Of a stretch of DNA of 64,000 bases, positions 9,378 to 18,225 are shown one piece after another. Position 1 is the first letter of the stretch; each line of letters starts with the position of its first letter. Source of the stretch: Wolbachia endosymbiont of Aedes albopictus. GTDB taxonomy: Bacteria > Pseudomonadota > Alphaproteobacteria > Rickettsiales > Anaplasmataceae. The notes below the pieces were generated by a model that saw nothing but the letters and a program-made list of their open reading frames with translations, did no database searches and was not told the DNA's origin. The stretch spans positions 496,001-560,000 of the forward strand of contig NZ_CP101657.1 in NCBI RefSeq assembly GCF_024804185.1. The letters run 5' to 3'. The position numbers were made by a program, and so were the translations under genes.

Positions 9378-10358
9378 AGTGACCTTGCCCAGAAAAAGTA
9401 GAGAGAAAGTTAAGACGTTTTTAGAGTAAAATAAAACGTTTTTTCAAAATATGGCAAATGGAAGCAGCAGAATTCAAATTAGAAGCTGTTAAGCTGGTTA
9501 AACAAACAGAAGTACAAAAATAGCAAAAGGTCTAGGCATAGGTGGCAGTATGTTAAGTAAATGGGTAAGAAAATATGATGGAAAAATGTCATAAGCATAT
9601 GCATTTCCAGACAAAGGCTTCTTATGACAAAGAAAGATTTGATCTAAAAAAGGAATTAGCAAGAGATGGGCTTCTAGCAGATATTCAAAAAAAGCATCCA
9701 AATGCAGATCCCTAAAATTCATGCTGAATTAAAGGCTTTGGGTAAAAGTTGCAACTTGAAAACAGTGCAAATTATTATGCAGAAAAATGGTATTCAGGCT
9801 ATATTGAGAAGAAAATTTAAAATTAAGAAACAACAAATGGACAGTAGAGTTGTAGCTCTCAATATATTAGATCAAAACTTTATTGTCGATCAACCAAATA
9901 AAATATGGGATTACTTACATAAAAACCAAAGAAGGATGGCTATATTTGGCAGGATCTATATTCACGCATGGTAGTTAATGAGCAGTTCAATAAATAAACA
10001 ATTGGTATGGCCGTTAATAAGCGCAAACCCGCTGCTGTTACATAGCGATCAAGGGTCACAGTATACCTCTCAAAATTACCAAATTCTATTGAATACAAAA
10101 AACATCATTTCCAGCATGAGCCATAAGGGCTGTTGTTACGATAACTCTGTTGCAGAAAAGTTCACTCAAAAGGGAGCTGCTTATTGATACTTTTCGCTCA
10201 ACAAACCAGAACTGCCATATTTGAATACATAGAAATCTTTTATAACAAACAACGTAGGCATTCTACTATTAATTATTGCATTCCTGCACAATTTGATGCA
10301 TCATTCTCATGACAAAAATGTTTTAACTTTCTCTCTACTTTTTCTGGGTAAGGTCACT
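9378..10358 (+). mobile_element. Decayed IS3-family element with long terminal inverted repeats
   Basis: The ends are near-perfect inverted repeats of about 40 bp: left from 9378 (agtgaccttgcccagaaaaa) and right ending at 10358 (its complement with few mismatches). The inside holds fragments of an orfA/orfB transposase. Flanking duplications are not clear. The right end touches the stop of the neighbouring unknown gene at 10359. Confidence 0.85.
9458..10312 (+). pseudogene. IS3-family transposase remnant (orfA + orfB)
   Basis: Pieces in several frames. An orfA-like start (MEAAEFKLEAVKLVKQTE) hits a stop, and the HTH continues in another frame as IAKGLGIGGSMLSKWVRKYD. An orfB N-terminal HTH (IHAELKALGKSCNLKTVQII) and the integrase core HSDQGSQYTSQNYQILL...CCYDNSVAEKF, typical of IS3/IS150 transposases, follow with further breaks. 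At least three frameshifts or stops mean it is inactive. Confidence 0.85.
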
Positions 10359-11219
10359 CTAAATTACACCCCTTACTGTATTAAATGGAGGTAGAACAGA
10401 ATAAAAATTACTGCTTGGTTGTAAATGTTGTAAATCTTCCTTTGAAAGATCTGGGTACAATCCTGGCTGCTTAGGTTCATCGTATGGTGGTGCCGAAGGT
10501 TCTACTTTATAATTCATCTCATAGTTGTCAGAAAGATCTATTAAATTTTCTTCCACCTCCTGCTCTTTCTCTTGTTGTTTTGGCTTTCCAACTTGTTTTG
10601 GCTCCTCTCCATTTTCAGTATTAGTTGCTTTATCCATATGTCTTGGTTCTTCTATAAAGTTTTCCATTTCCTTTAAAAAACTTTGCTTATAGTGCTCATT
10701 TACTAAGTAAGCTATACCTGCTATTACAAATGACATAGCGATGAGTGAGAGTACAATTACCATTACGTATGTCTCAGCTGTTGAGTCATGTACATAACCT
10801 GCCCTACGAGCGTATCTTGGTGGAGGAGCACATGCGATCGCGCCGATAAAGAACACAATAACAGAAATAACAAAGGGATAAGGTGACATGTTCATCACCT
10901 TTTCTGAAATCATAATCTTTTTGGCTTTACTATTAACACTTTGATATGTTTTCTCAATATCAGTCTTGTTGTTCTCTGCATAAGCTCTTAGTTCTTTTTC
11001 CATTATCTCTACAAGAGGGCTTTTGATTTTTTTCTCATATCGCTTGATTTTAAAAGATTCACCTATATTCTTATCCATTATGTGCTGTGCTTCCAACTCT
11101 TGATTTATTTTATCTAAGGCATCCTTTGCTTCTTTTGGTAAATTTTTATGAGTAAAATATTTCAATAAAATTGGTAAAGTCGAAGGGTCTTTTTCATAAG
11201 TAAAAATTAAAGCACTCAA
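10359..11219 (-). CDS. Unknown two-TM protein with a tail carrying PSAPP and LYPDL motifs
   Basis: 286 residues from a TTG start overlapping the stop of the upstream short ORF by 4 nt. Residues 1-110 are lysine/glutamate-rich and helical; hydrophobic segments lie at about 115-133 and 152-172 with a basic loop (PPRYARRAGY). Residues 173-286 are a hydrophilic, acidic, proline-rich tail. The tail contains LIDLS (226-230), PSAPP (241-245) and LYPDL (254-258), which resemble clathrin-box, Tsg101-binding and ALIX-binding short motifs of eukaryotic and viral proteins. I recognise no domain. It may be a surface or secreted host-interaction factor, but orientation is unknown. It may be the 3' part of one gene split by a frameshift from the ORF at 11216-11410. 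Confidence 0.6.
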   Translation of the reverse strand: MSALIFTYEKDPSTLPILLKYFTHKNLPKEAKDALDKINQELEAQHIMDKNIGESFKIKRYEKKIKSPLVEIMEKELRAYAENNKTDIEKTYQSVNSKAKKIMISEKVMNMSPYPFVISVIVFFIGAIACAPPPRYARRAGYVHDSTAETYVMVIVLSLIAMSFVIAGIAYLVNEHYKQSFLKEMENFIEEPRHMDKATNTENGEEPKQVGKPKQQEKEQEVEENLIDLSDNYEMNYKVEPSAPPYDEPKQPGLYPDLSKEDLQHLQPSSNFYSVLPPFNTVRGVI

Positions 11220-11410
11220 AGTAACACGTTAGGTATTATTTCTTTTGGAAGAGTTACTAAAACATTCGGATAGGAAATAGGTTCTGAAAGACCCACTAGG
11301 TACTTTTCTTTATCACCATCAACTAACTTAAGAAATTTTTTGTTACTAAATATCTTAGCTAGTGCCTTTGTATCCCAGCCATCAGATTGTTTTATAATAT
11401 TACTTAACAT
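11216..11410 (-). CDS. Short ORF upstream of the two-TM protein, possibly its broken N-terminus
   Basis: 64 residues (MLSNIIKQSDGWDTKALAKI...), with a good ATG start. Its stop overlaps the TTG start of the following frame by 4 nt. The layout is compatible either with translational coupling or with a single-base frameshift that split one protein of about 350 residues. I recognise no domain. About 270 bases upstream to fabI contain no gene. Confidence 0.4.
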   Translation of the reverse strand: MLSNIIKQSDGWDTKALAKIFSNKKFLKLVDGDKEKYLVGLSEPISYPNVLVTLPKEIIPNVLL

Positions 11411-11683
11411 TGGAACCTCAATAATTATTTAATACACATAGCTTAACACTATTTTAATAATGTGTCAAATTAGTGAAAATATTAATTATATTATTTAATC
11501 AATAAAGCTTTATTTTTTTAATAAGGAGCAGTCTAAGATAGACGGCTGCTAGAAACTCTCATCACTGCCCTTTTGTTAACAGTGGTATTAGACTTCAAGT
11601 TACTGCAAAAAATGTTTTAAAACATAGTGATATCTTGACTTTGCCTAGTTAATACTCCAAATTATAAAAAAACAGATAGTTCT

Positions 11684-12469
11684 ATGACGACAAATCTATT
11701 ACAAGGCAAAAAGGGATTAATAACTGGAATAATAAATAAGAGATCGATAGCATGCGGTATAGCAAAAGCTCTCTCAGAGCACGGGGCAGAACTTGCAATC
11801 ACCTACCAGAATGAAATAATAAAAGAAAAACTATCACCAATAGCAGATGAATTAAATGTGGAGCTAATATTACACTGTGATGTTTCAAATGAAAAAATCA
11901 TAGATAACGCTTTTGAAATAATAGAGAAAAAATGGGGTACTCTTGACTTTTTGGTGCATGCAATAGCATTCTCCGATAAAAATGAGTTAGATGGTAAATA
12001 TGTCAATACTTCACTGAATAACTTCCTCAATGCAATGCATATATCGTGCTATTCTTTCACTGCTTTAGCACAAAGAGCTGAAAAAATGATGTCAGGTGGT
12101 GGTAGTTTGCTTACTTTATCTTATTATGGCGCTGAAAAAGTTATGCCAAATTATAACGTTATGGGTTTATGTAAAGCAGCACTTGAAGCAAGTGTAAAAT
12201 ATATAGCATGTGATCTCGGGCCACAAAATATTAGAGTAAATGCAATTTCCGCTGGTCCAATCAGAACTTTAGCATCTTCTGGAATAAGCGATTTTCACTT
12301 CATATCAGAATGGAATAGAAATAATTCTCCGCTTAGACGCAATGTTACAATAGAGGATGTTGGCAAGGCAGCGTTATACTTATTAAGCGACTTAAGTAGT
12401 GGCACTACTGGAGAAATTTTGCACGTCGATTCAGGATATAACGTTGTAGGAATGAAGGTGGTTGACTAA
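11684..12469 (+). CDS. fabI: Enoyl-[acyl-carrier-protein] reductase (NADH)
   Basis: 261 residues, SDR fold of the FabI type. The start GKKGLITGIINKRSIACGIA gives the divergent FabI nucleotide-binding loop. The catalytic Y-x6-K pair is Y157 and K164 in PNYNVMGLCKA, and the GPIRTLASSGI substrate loop follows. It reduces the trans-2-enoyl-ACP in the last step of each fatty-acid elongation round. It is convergent with secD, the stop codons overlapping by 4 bp. fabH and plsX of the same pathway lie at 60-62 kb. Confidence 0.95.
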   Translation: MTTNLLQGKKGLITGIINKRSIACGIAKALSEHGAELAITYQNEIIKEKLSPIADELNVELILHCDVSNEKIIDNAFEIIEKKWGTLDFLVHAIAFSDKNELDGKYVNTSLNNFLNAMHISCYSFTALAQRAEKMMSGGGSLLTLSYYGAEKVMPNYNVMGLCKAALEASVKYIACDLGPQNIRVNAISAGPIRTLASSGISDFHFISEWNRNNSPLRRNVTIEDVGKAALYLLSDLSSGTTGEILHVDSGYNVVGMKVVD

Positions 12470-13983
12470 CAAAGCACTAGTTCCTTCGGGTTCATACACA
12501 ACTCTATCAGGAGTTTTGTGACTGTGATTGCAGAAAACATCGAACATAAAATTCCTATTGATAAAGTGACAGAAAAGCCTCTAATTGCTCCGCTGCCAAT
12601 AATGAACATTATTCCTGCAGCAATTAATGTAGTGATATTTGAATCCAGTATTGTTTTTATAGCGTTTTTAAACCCTTCTTCAATAGCACGTTCCACTCTC
12701 TTGCCAGATTTGATTTCCTCGCGAATTCGCTCAAATATTAAAACATTTGCATCCACCGCCATACCGACAGTGAGTGCGATACCGGCAATTCCAGGTAAAG
12801 TTAGAGTTGCTTCAAGCAGAGTGAGAATTGATAATATAAGAATTACATTAGAAAAAAGCGCAACAGAAGCTAATATACCTAATTTGCCGTAAGTGATAAT
12901 TATAAATAAAGCCACGGCTATAATAGAGATTGTTGCTGCCATTTCCCCTGCCTTTATTGATTCTTCTCCAAGACTTGGGCCAATGTTTTTTTCTTCAATT
13001 ATTTTAAGTGGTGCTGGCAGTGCTCCAGATTTTAAAAGTATTGCAAGTTCGCTTGCTTGTTTTTCAGTGAAATTACCGCTAATTTCTCCCTCTCCATTTA
13101 AAATTGGCTCACGTATTGTAGGTACTGTTAAGACTGTGTTATCCAGAACAATTGCAAAAGGTTTTCCCATATTTTCTTTAGTGATTTTCGCGAATCTTTT
13201 ACTCGCTATGCTGTCAAATTTAAAATGCACTGTTGGTTTACCTAAGTGACCAAATCTAACTGATACGTTAACCAGCGAATCACCACCTATTTCAGTTTTG
13301 CGGAATATTGGATAAGAATTACCCAAAGAATCCTTGAGCATGACAGTAGTTTCGTGATCTATATCCTGCACCTTGGCTATGTTAGTGTTTGCCAAATGAA
13401 AAGTTAGTTTAGCAGTTTTGCCAAGTAGAGATTTTATCTGCTTGGTGTCTTCTACTCCAGGCACCTGCACTAATATTTTATTCTGTCCTTGTTTTTGAAC
13501 GCTGACTTCCTTTGTGCCAAGCTTGTCCAAACGGCGCTGGACATTGTTTATTGATTCTGCAGCTACTTCACTAATCAAAGAATTTTTATAATGGGATTTA
13601 TACGAAATAAGAATTGAAGAATCTTTTCTATTTAGCTCTAAATTTGGATTTATCGCATTAATCAACACAGATGCTTTTTTATAATCATCAATATTATTTA
13701 AAGTTACAATTACTTGTTCGCTATTTTGTACGTTAGATTCAATATTTTTTGTTAGCAATGTCTCTTTTATCTCACCTGCTAGCATGCTTAGCTTTTCCTT
13801 AAAATAGAAATCTAAGTCTATGTTTAGAAGCAAAGATGCCCCTCCTTTCAGGTCAAGGCCTAAGTTTATTCTTTTTTTCGAAATAAAAAGCTTATTATCA
13901 AAGAAATTTGGCAGCGTTATGTATAAAGCAAGTAAACAAATGCATAACACTGAAAAAGATTTGACTATAAGTCTGTTGTACAT
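12466..13983 (-). CDS. secD: Protein translocase subunit SecD
   Basis: 505 residues. An N-terminal membrane helix is followed by the family motif NLGLDLKGGASLLL (about 41-54), a large periplasmic P1 domain, and a C-terminal block of membrane helices with GIALTVGMAVDANVLIFERIREE, the conserved D4 motif. SecD with SecF uses the proton gradient to pull exported proteins through SecYEG. secF is not adjacent here. yajC, another partner, is at 42.3 kb. Confidence 0.95.
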   Translation of the reverse strand: MYNRLIVKSFSVLCICLLALYITLPNFFDNKLFISKKRINLGLDLKGGASLLLNIDLDFYFKEKLSMLAGEIKETLLTKNIESNVQNSEQVIVTLNNIDDYKKASVLINAINPNLELNRKDSSILISYKSHYKNSLISEVAAESINNVQRRLDKLGTKEVSVQKQGQNKILVQVPGVEDTKQIKSLLGKTAKLTFHLANTNIAKVQDIDHETTVMLKDSLGNSYPIFRKTEIGGDSLVNVSVRFGHLGKPTVHFKFDSIASKRFAKITKENMGKPFAIVLDNTVLTVPTIREPILNGEGEISGNFTEKQASELAILLKSGALPAPLKIIEEKNIGPSLGEESIKAGEMAATISIIAVALFIIITYGKLGILASVALFSNVILILSILTLLEATLTLPGIAGIALTVGMAVDANVLIFERIREEIKSGKRVERAIEEGFKNAIKTILDSNITTLIAAGIMFIIGSGAIRGFSVTLSIGILCSMFSAITVTKLLIELCMNPKELVLC

Positions 13984-14056
13984 AAGTTGTAGGTTTAAAA
14001 TTATAATAATTGATTGTAGACTAATTTTATGTACTGTTTAAGTTAAATTTAGATAC

Positions 14057-14935
14057 ATGTTAATCAGAATAGGTACCAGAGGAAGCAGCCTTGCAGTTGC
14101 CCAGGCTTTGGAAGCAAAACAAAAGTTGCTGGACTCTTTTCCTAACTTATCTATTGAAATTGTTAAGATAAAAACTTCTGGAGATAAGTATGCAAACGCA
14201 AATCTTGCTGAAATAGGAGGTAAAGGATTATTCATTAAAGAAATTGAGGCTGAATTGCTCGAAAATAATATAGATATGGCAGTTCATTCGCTAAAGGATG
14301 TGCCTGCGTTTTTCTCAGGGGGTTTAACAATTCCTTGTGTTTTAGAAAGGCTAAGTCCATGCGATGCGTTTATTTCTCATAAACACAATAGCCTTGAGTC
14401 TTTGCCACAGCAGGCTACTATTGCCACTTCTTCAATAAGAAGAAAAGTTCAGTTGTTAAATGTTAGACCAGATCTAAATATAATATCGCTACGTGGAAAT
14501 GTAACAACCAGATTGCAAAATCAAAGTTTTGATGGAATAATTTTAGCTGAAGCTGGACTCATAAGATTAGAAAAGCATCACTTAATTATAGAGGTATTGC
14601 CACCAAAAGTTATGTTAAGTGCAGTGGGACAGGGAGCGATTTGTATTCAATGTAGAAGAAATGATGTAAAAATTATCGATCTTTTAGAAAAAATTAATAA
14701 TAATATGTCTCTTACAAGAGTGAAATCAGAGCGCAGTTTTATGAAGACAGTGAATGGTTCATGTTTTACACCACTTGCAGCTTTGGCTGAATATGTGAAC
14801 CGAAATATGCTACATCTTTGTTGTATGTTAGCAAGTGGAAAAAATATATACTTCACTGAGCGCACTTCATTTATAGAAGATGCGGAGAAAATGGGTATGG
14901 ATGCAGGACTAGAGTTGAAATCAAAATGCTTATAA
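14057..14935 (+). CDS. hemC: Hydroxymethylbilane synthase (porphobilinogen deaminase)
   Basis: 292 residues. Start RIGTRGSSLAVAQA, then HSLKDVP (D81 is the catalytic aspartate position), and the cofactor-binding cysteine in NGSCFTPLAALA (C236) that carries the dipyrromethane. It joins four porphobilinogens in haem biosynthesis. The 3' end overlaps murB by 10 bp, so the two are probably translated as a unit. Slightly shorter C-terminal domain than in E. coli. Confidence 0.95.
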   Translation: MLIRIGTRGSSLAVAQALEAKQKLLDSFPNLSIEIVKIKTSGDKYANANLAEIGGKGLFIKEIEAELLENNIDMAVHSLKDVPAFFSGGLTIPCVLERLSPCDAFISHKHNSLESLPQQATIATSSIRRKVQLLNVRPDLNIISLRGNVTTRLQNQSFDGIILAEAGLIRLEKHHLIIEVLPPKVMLSAVGQGAICIQCRRNDVKIIDLLEKINNNMSLTRVKSERSFMKTVNGSCFTPLAALAEYVNRNMLHLCCMLASGKNIYFTERTSFIEDAEKMGMDAGLELKSKCL

Positions 14936-15813
14936 GCTTACCTAAAGTACGTGGAATCTATCGTTATGACATCTTAATGTCTAAAGCGACGTGGTTAAAC
15001 GTCGGTGGACGAGCTGATGTGTTATTTAAACCATGTGATATTGAAGATTTAACATACTTGATTAAAAATACTGAACTGCCAGTTAGCGTTATTGGTGCAA
15101 CATCCAACATAATAGTACGAGATAGTGGCATTCGAGGAATAACAGTAAAATTAGGTAAGGAGTTTGCATATATTAAAAGTAAGGGTAACAACTCTATTGT
15201 AGCTGGGGGAGCTGTGCTGCTCAGGAACCTTGCTTACTTTGCAGGAGAGCAACAAATTAGTGGACTCGAGTTTCTAGTTGGAATTCCAGGAACAGTTGGT
15301 GGTGGAATAGAAATGAATGCAGGTGCGTATGGTAGTGACATCGGAAGCGTTGTACAATCCATAAAAGCAGTGAATCTAGAGGATGGAAACCTATATAAGT
15401 TCTCCAGCGAAGAAATGGGGTATTTTTACCGTGGACATAGCCTAAAAGGAAATTGGATTTTTGTTGAAGCTGAGTTTAAAGGAGTAAACTCAGAGTCTGA
15501 GCTTATATTGCAAAGGTTAAAGGAAATTGTTGAGAAAAAAAATAAAAGCCAGCCAATAAGAGGAAAAACTGCTGGGTGCATATTCAAAAATCCAAAAAAC
15601 TACCGAGCATGGGAGTTAATTGATAAATCTGGCTGCCTAGGATTAAATATTGGTGGAGCTAGAATCTCTAAGAAACATTGTAACTTCTTGCTCAATTACG
15701 ATAATGCAACTGCATCTGACTTGGAAAACCTTGGCAACAGAGTAAAAGATGCAGTGAAGGATAAATTTAATGTTGAACTTGAGTGGGAAATAAGGGTTTT
15801 GGGTGGCTATTAA
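14926..15813 (+). CDS. murB: UDP-N-acetylenolpyruvoylglucosamine reductase
   Basis: 295 residues. FAD-binding segment with TWLNVGGRADVLFKP and GATSNIIVRDSGIRG; later GIPGTVGGGIEMNAGAYG and the active-site region AGCIFKNP, in which a cysteine takes the place of the serine found in E. coli MurB. It reduces the enolpyruvyl group to give UDP-MurNAc. Presence agrees with the lipid II-type pathway Wolbachia keeps despite lacking a normal wall. Overlaps hemC. Confidence 0.95.
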   Translation: MLISLPKVRGIYRYDILMSKATWLNVGGRADVLFKPCDIEDLTYLIKNTELPVSVIGATSNIIVRDSGIRGITVKLGKEFAYIKSKGNNSIVAGGAVLLRNLAYFAGEQQISGLEFLVGIPGTVGGGIEMNAGAYGSDIGSVVQSIKAVNLEDGNLYKFSSEEMGYFYRGHSLKGNWIFVEAEFKGVNSESELILQRLKEIVEKKNKSQPIRGKTAGCIFKNPKNYRAWELIDKSGCLGLNIGGARISKKHCNFLLNYDNATASDLENLGNRVKDAVKDKFNVELEWEIRVLGGY

Positions 15814-15967
15814 ACAGTTTTTATAGCTTCTGTATATTCTAATCTTTCCTAATGACTCAGCATGATCGTAACCTCTCACACTTAATTAAACAGACTAAAT
15901 TCTGTAATTTTGGGATGTTGAAAAATTTACCTTACGTTGTTATTCCAGCGCATAACGCTGAAATCCA

Positions 15968-16270
15968 GATTTATAGAAACGAAAAAACTTGCTTGACAAA
16001 CTCCGCCAGCCCCCTTATCATAATATTGAAGGTATTCAGTTATCTTCATCTGTGCAGATTAAACAGCAAGAAAACAACGTAATTGGCGTCTTATTTTTAA
16101 TTTTTTGCACTATGTGCACCTTATGTCTTCACAACATTTCTGGGTTTTTACCTATATAAGCTGAAACGCGCTTATAAGTCGTTTAAGACAGTATAGTACG
16201 CCAATTTGCAGGATTAGAGAGTGACAACTAGCTAACGCGGGGTTTCTTTTGCCTTTTTTTCTGCTTAGTA
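15968..16270 (+). repeat. Promoter-bearing dispersed repeat, copy C (candidate small RNA)
   Basis: TTGACA at 15993-15998, 17-bp spacer, TATCAT at 16016-16021. The following 75 bases match the copy at 45 kb; the middle differs from copies A and B; the end again reads 'gcggggtttcttttgcc' with a T run at 16240-16265. A further copy of this 3' end lies at 16372-16440. The short ORFs crossing this segment are not conserved. Confidence 0.65.
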
Positions 16271-16439
16271 AATTTCTTAAACATTTAAACTAAGGTGAGT
16301 TGCGTTTAAAAGCAGCTAAATTGCAGTGTTTAAGACTTAAAAAACGCCAAATACTGAAAATAGACAATGACCAGGGCTTCTTTTGCCTTTTTTTCGTTTG
16401 GTAAATTTCTTAATGTTTACAGCTAAAGTAACTTAGGTT

Positions 16440-16752
16440 CACCGACAACCGTCATCCTGCTACGTGTTAGCGGATGAGATACCGCGAATGAATCGCGGTA
16501 TGACGGTTCGTGGCGGCATGACGGTTAAGCAATTCGTCATCCCGCAGCGGGATCTCTTGTTAGCGGATGAGATACCGCGAATGAATCGCGGTATGACGGT
16601 TCGTGGTGGCATGACGGTTAAGCAATTCGTCATCTCACAGCGGGATCTCTTGTTAGCGCCGCGGCGGTATGACGGTCTGCGGCGGTATGAAGGTTAAGCA
16701 ATTCGTCATCCCGCTGCTTGTTAGCGGGATCTCTTGTTAGCACCGCGGCGGT
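16440..16752. repeat. Palindromic repeat field and target site of IS110 copy 1
   Basis: Tandem-like array of the CCGCGA/TCGCGG and CCCGC/GCGGG modules with 'atgacggttaagcaattcgt' linkers. It contains an intact 18-bp IS110 target at 16659-16676 (ccgcggcggtatgacggt), and the left half of a second one at 16743-16752 that is interrupted by the element. ORFs drawn through it are products of the repeat. Confidence 0.85.
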
Positions 16753-16804
16753 TGTAAGTTAAAAATATGTTATAAAAGAAACAAGAGGGAAGATAACTCT
16801 ACTC

Positions 16805-16965
16805 ACTATAGGAATAGAGCTATCACGGGCGTGTGCGCGGCGTTGGTGTTATAACAACCGTCTATATCAAGGTACACTAGCCCTATCCCTCGATACGTTT
16901 GAATAGTTGCATGGGACATATGTATGCACCCGTTTACAATCTTAAATCAATAAACTATCGAGGTT
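16805..16965 (+). ncRNA. Candidate IS110 bridge RNA, copy 1
   Basis: Two stem-loop domains can be drawn by hand. Target loop: outer stem AGGAATA (16810-16816) with TATCCCT (16884-16890), one mismatch; GGGC (16827-16830) with GCCC (16880-16883); GTGT with ACAC (16874-16877). Inside, CGCGGCG (16836-16842) equals the left target top strand, and ACCGTC (16857-16862) is the complement of the right target GACGGT. Donor loop: CCTCGATA (16888-16895) with TATCGAGG (16956-16963). Inside, ATAGTTG (16903-16909) equals the right end of the element, and TTACAAT (16934-16940) is the complement of ATTGTAA, the joined ends. Exact transcript ends are unknown. Confidence 0.75.
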
Positions 16966-16971
16966 GTTAAT

Positions 16972-17892
16972 ATGGTTACATCTTATCAAAACTTTATTGG
17001 TATTGACATCGGAAAATTTAAAAATGTTGTTGCGGTTCACACACAGAAGAGTGTTGTCGAATTTGATAATAATGCTTCTGGTTGGCAACAATTGTTTAAA
17101 AAGTTTTCAGGTATCTTACCTAATTCTTTAGTAACTTTAGAAAATACAGGAAAATATGAGCTTGGTTTATCGCATTTTCTTATTGACAAGAATATCGCTG
17201 TACATCGAGCTAATACCCGTAAAGTAAAAAGCTTTATCTTGTCTCACGGAACTTTAGCAAAGTCTGATAAATCAGATGCAATGGCTCTTGCTCAGTATGC
17301 GCCATAGAACTCTTTCTCCCTACTTCTAAAGAACAATCAACTTTGATTGCACTTTGTCAACGTCGTGATGACCTTACACAAATGAGAGCCCAAGAGAAAT
17401 GTAGGTTGGAAGCACCTGAAAATGACTACACAAAAAAAAGTTGCCAAAAAACCATTGACTTTTTTAACAGTCAGATAAATAAGCTCAATAATGCCATACA
17501 AAAAATCATTGATAAAAATCTAGAGTTACAGAAGCGCCAAAAAATTCTGAGAACAGTGCCAGGAATAGGTCCAAAGTTATCACAAGATTTTGTGTGTCTG
17601 ATGCCGGAGCTTGGCTACTTAAACAGAAAAGAAGTAGCAAGTCTTGCTGGAGTTGCACCGCATCCAAAAGAAAGTGGAAAAGCTATTGGTTATCGAAGAA
17701 TAACAGGCGGTAGAAGCAATGTTCGTACTAAGCTTTTTACGGCTGCAATGGCTGCTGCAAAGTCCAAATCTGCACTTGGTGCCTTTTATTCCAAGCTCAT
17801 TGAAAGTGGTAAGAAGAAGATGGTAAGCTCTAATGCGTAAAATTATGGTTATTGCTAATGCCAGGCTTAAAGAAGCAGTTAATGTGAATTAA
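16972..17892 (+). pseudogene. IS110 transposase (DEDD + Tnp_20), frame-disrupted, copy 1
   Basis: The protein is read in three pieces: 16972-17307 (RuvC-like DEDD part: IGIDIGK, LENTGKY, SDKSDAMALAQ), then after a -1 shift 17301-17840 (ELFLPTSKEQSTLIALC to the C-terminal domain with TVPGIGPKLSQ and PKESGKAIGYRR, whose serine is at the expected catalytic position), then after a +1 shift 17833-17892 (MRKIMVIANARLKEAVNVN, the usual end). Copy 2 has the same two shifts. Either both copies descend from an inactive parent moved in trans or by recombination, or frameshifting restores the protein. Confidence 0.85.
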
Positions 17893-17912
17893 AAAATCTG
17901 CATAGAAAATAA

Positions 17913-17961
17913 GTTAACGAATATGTGCGTCCACACACACTTAAAGCACATATTCGTTAAC
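17913..17961. other. Perfect 16-bp inverted repeat in the IS110 right end
   Basis: Arms gttaacgaatatgtgc (17913-17928) and gcacatattcgttaac (17946-17961) with a 17-base loop. Not followed by a T run, so not a typical terminator. Repeated exactly in copy 2 (31402-31450). Confidence 0.85.
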
Positions 17962-18124
17962 CATAAAATCTAAGCAGTAACTGTTGTTTGATATAAAATT
18001 TTTCTATGATAAATTAGGGTGTTTATTGTCAAAAATGCATTTTCTAATTGAATAAAAATACAAAATTATAAACAAGAGTTGTAATAAAACTAAATTCAAA
18101 AAATTTAAAAAAAACATAGTTGAT

Positions 18125-18225
18125 ATGACGGTTCGTGGCGGTATGAAGGTTAAGCAATTCGTCATCCCGCTACTTGTTAGCGGGATCTAGCTTTGAGATA
18201 CCGCGGCGGTATGACGTAGGGAAAC
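18125..18225. repeat. Palindromic repeats right of IS110 copy 1
   Basis: Right half of the interrupted target (atgacggt), then 'gtcatcccgctacttgttag' and 'taccgcggcggtatgacg' modules, directly abutting the downstream gene's 3' region. The short minus-strand ORF across it is rejected. Confidence 0.8.

Larger units (their letters stand above)
16753..18124 (+). mobile_element. IS110-family element, copy 1
   Basis: Identical to copy 2 at 30242-31613. The identical block is 16743-18132, of which the outer bases are the shared target. Left junction is cgcggcg-gt-tgtaag and right junction is atagttg-at-atgacggt, so the element lies inside a palindromic repeat. It has no terminal inverted repeats, as is usual for IS110. 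It contains a 220-bp left non-coding region, a broken transposase and a 230-bp right non-coding region with a 16-bp hairpin. Confidence 0.9.

Noticed and set aside
12518-13249. Long plus-strand ORFs opposite secD
   Set aside because: Antisense shadows of a clear SecD coding region, with no family features.
16464-16697. 77-residue ORF with repeated RGGMTVKQFVI
   Set aside because: Pure product of the palindromic repeat field.
17913-17961. Rho-independent terminator in the IS110 right end
   Set aside because: The stem is AT-rich with a 17-base loop and no T run follows.
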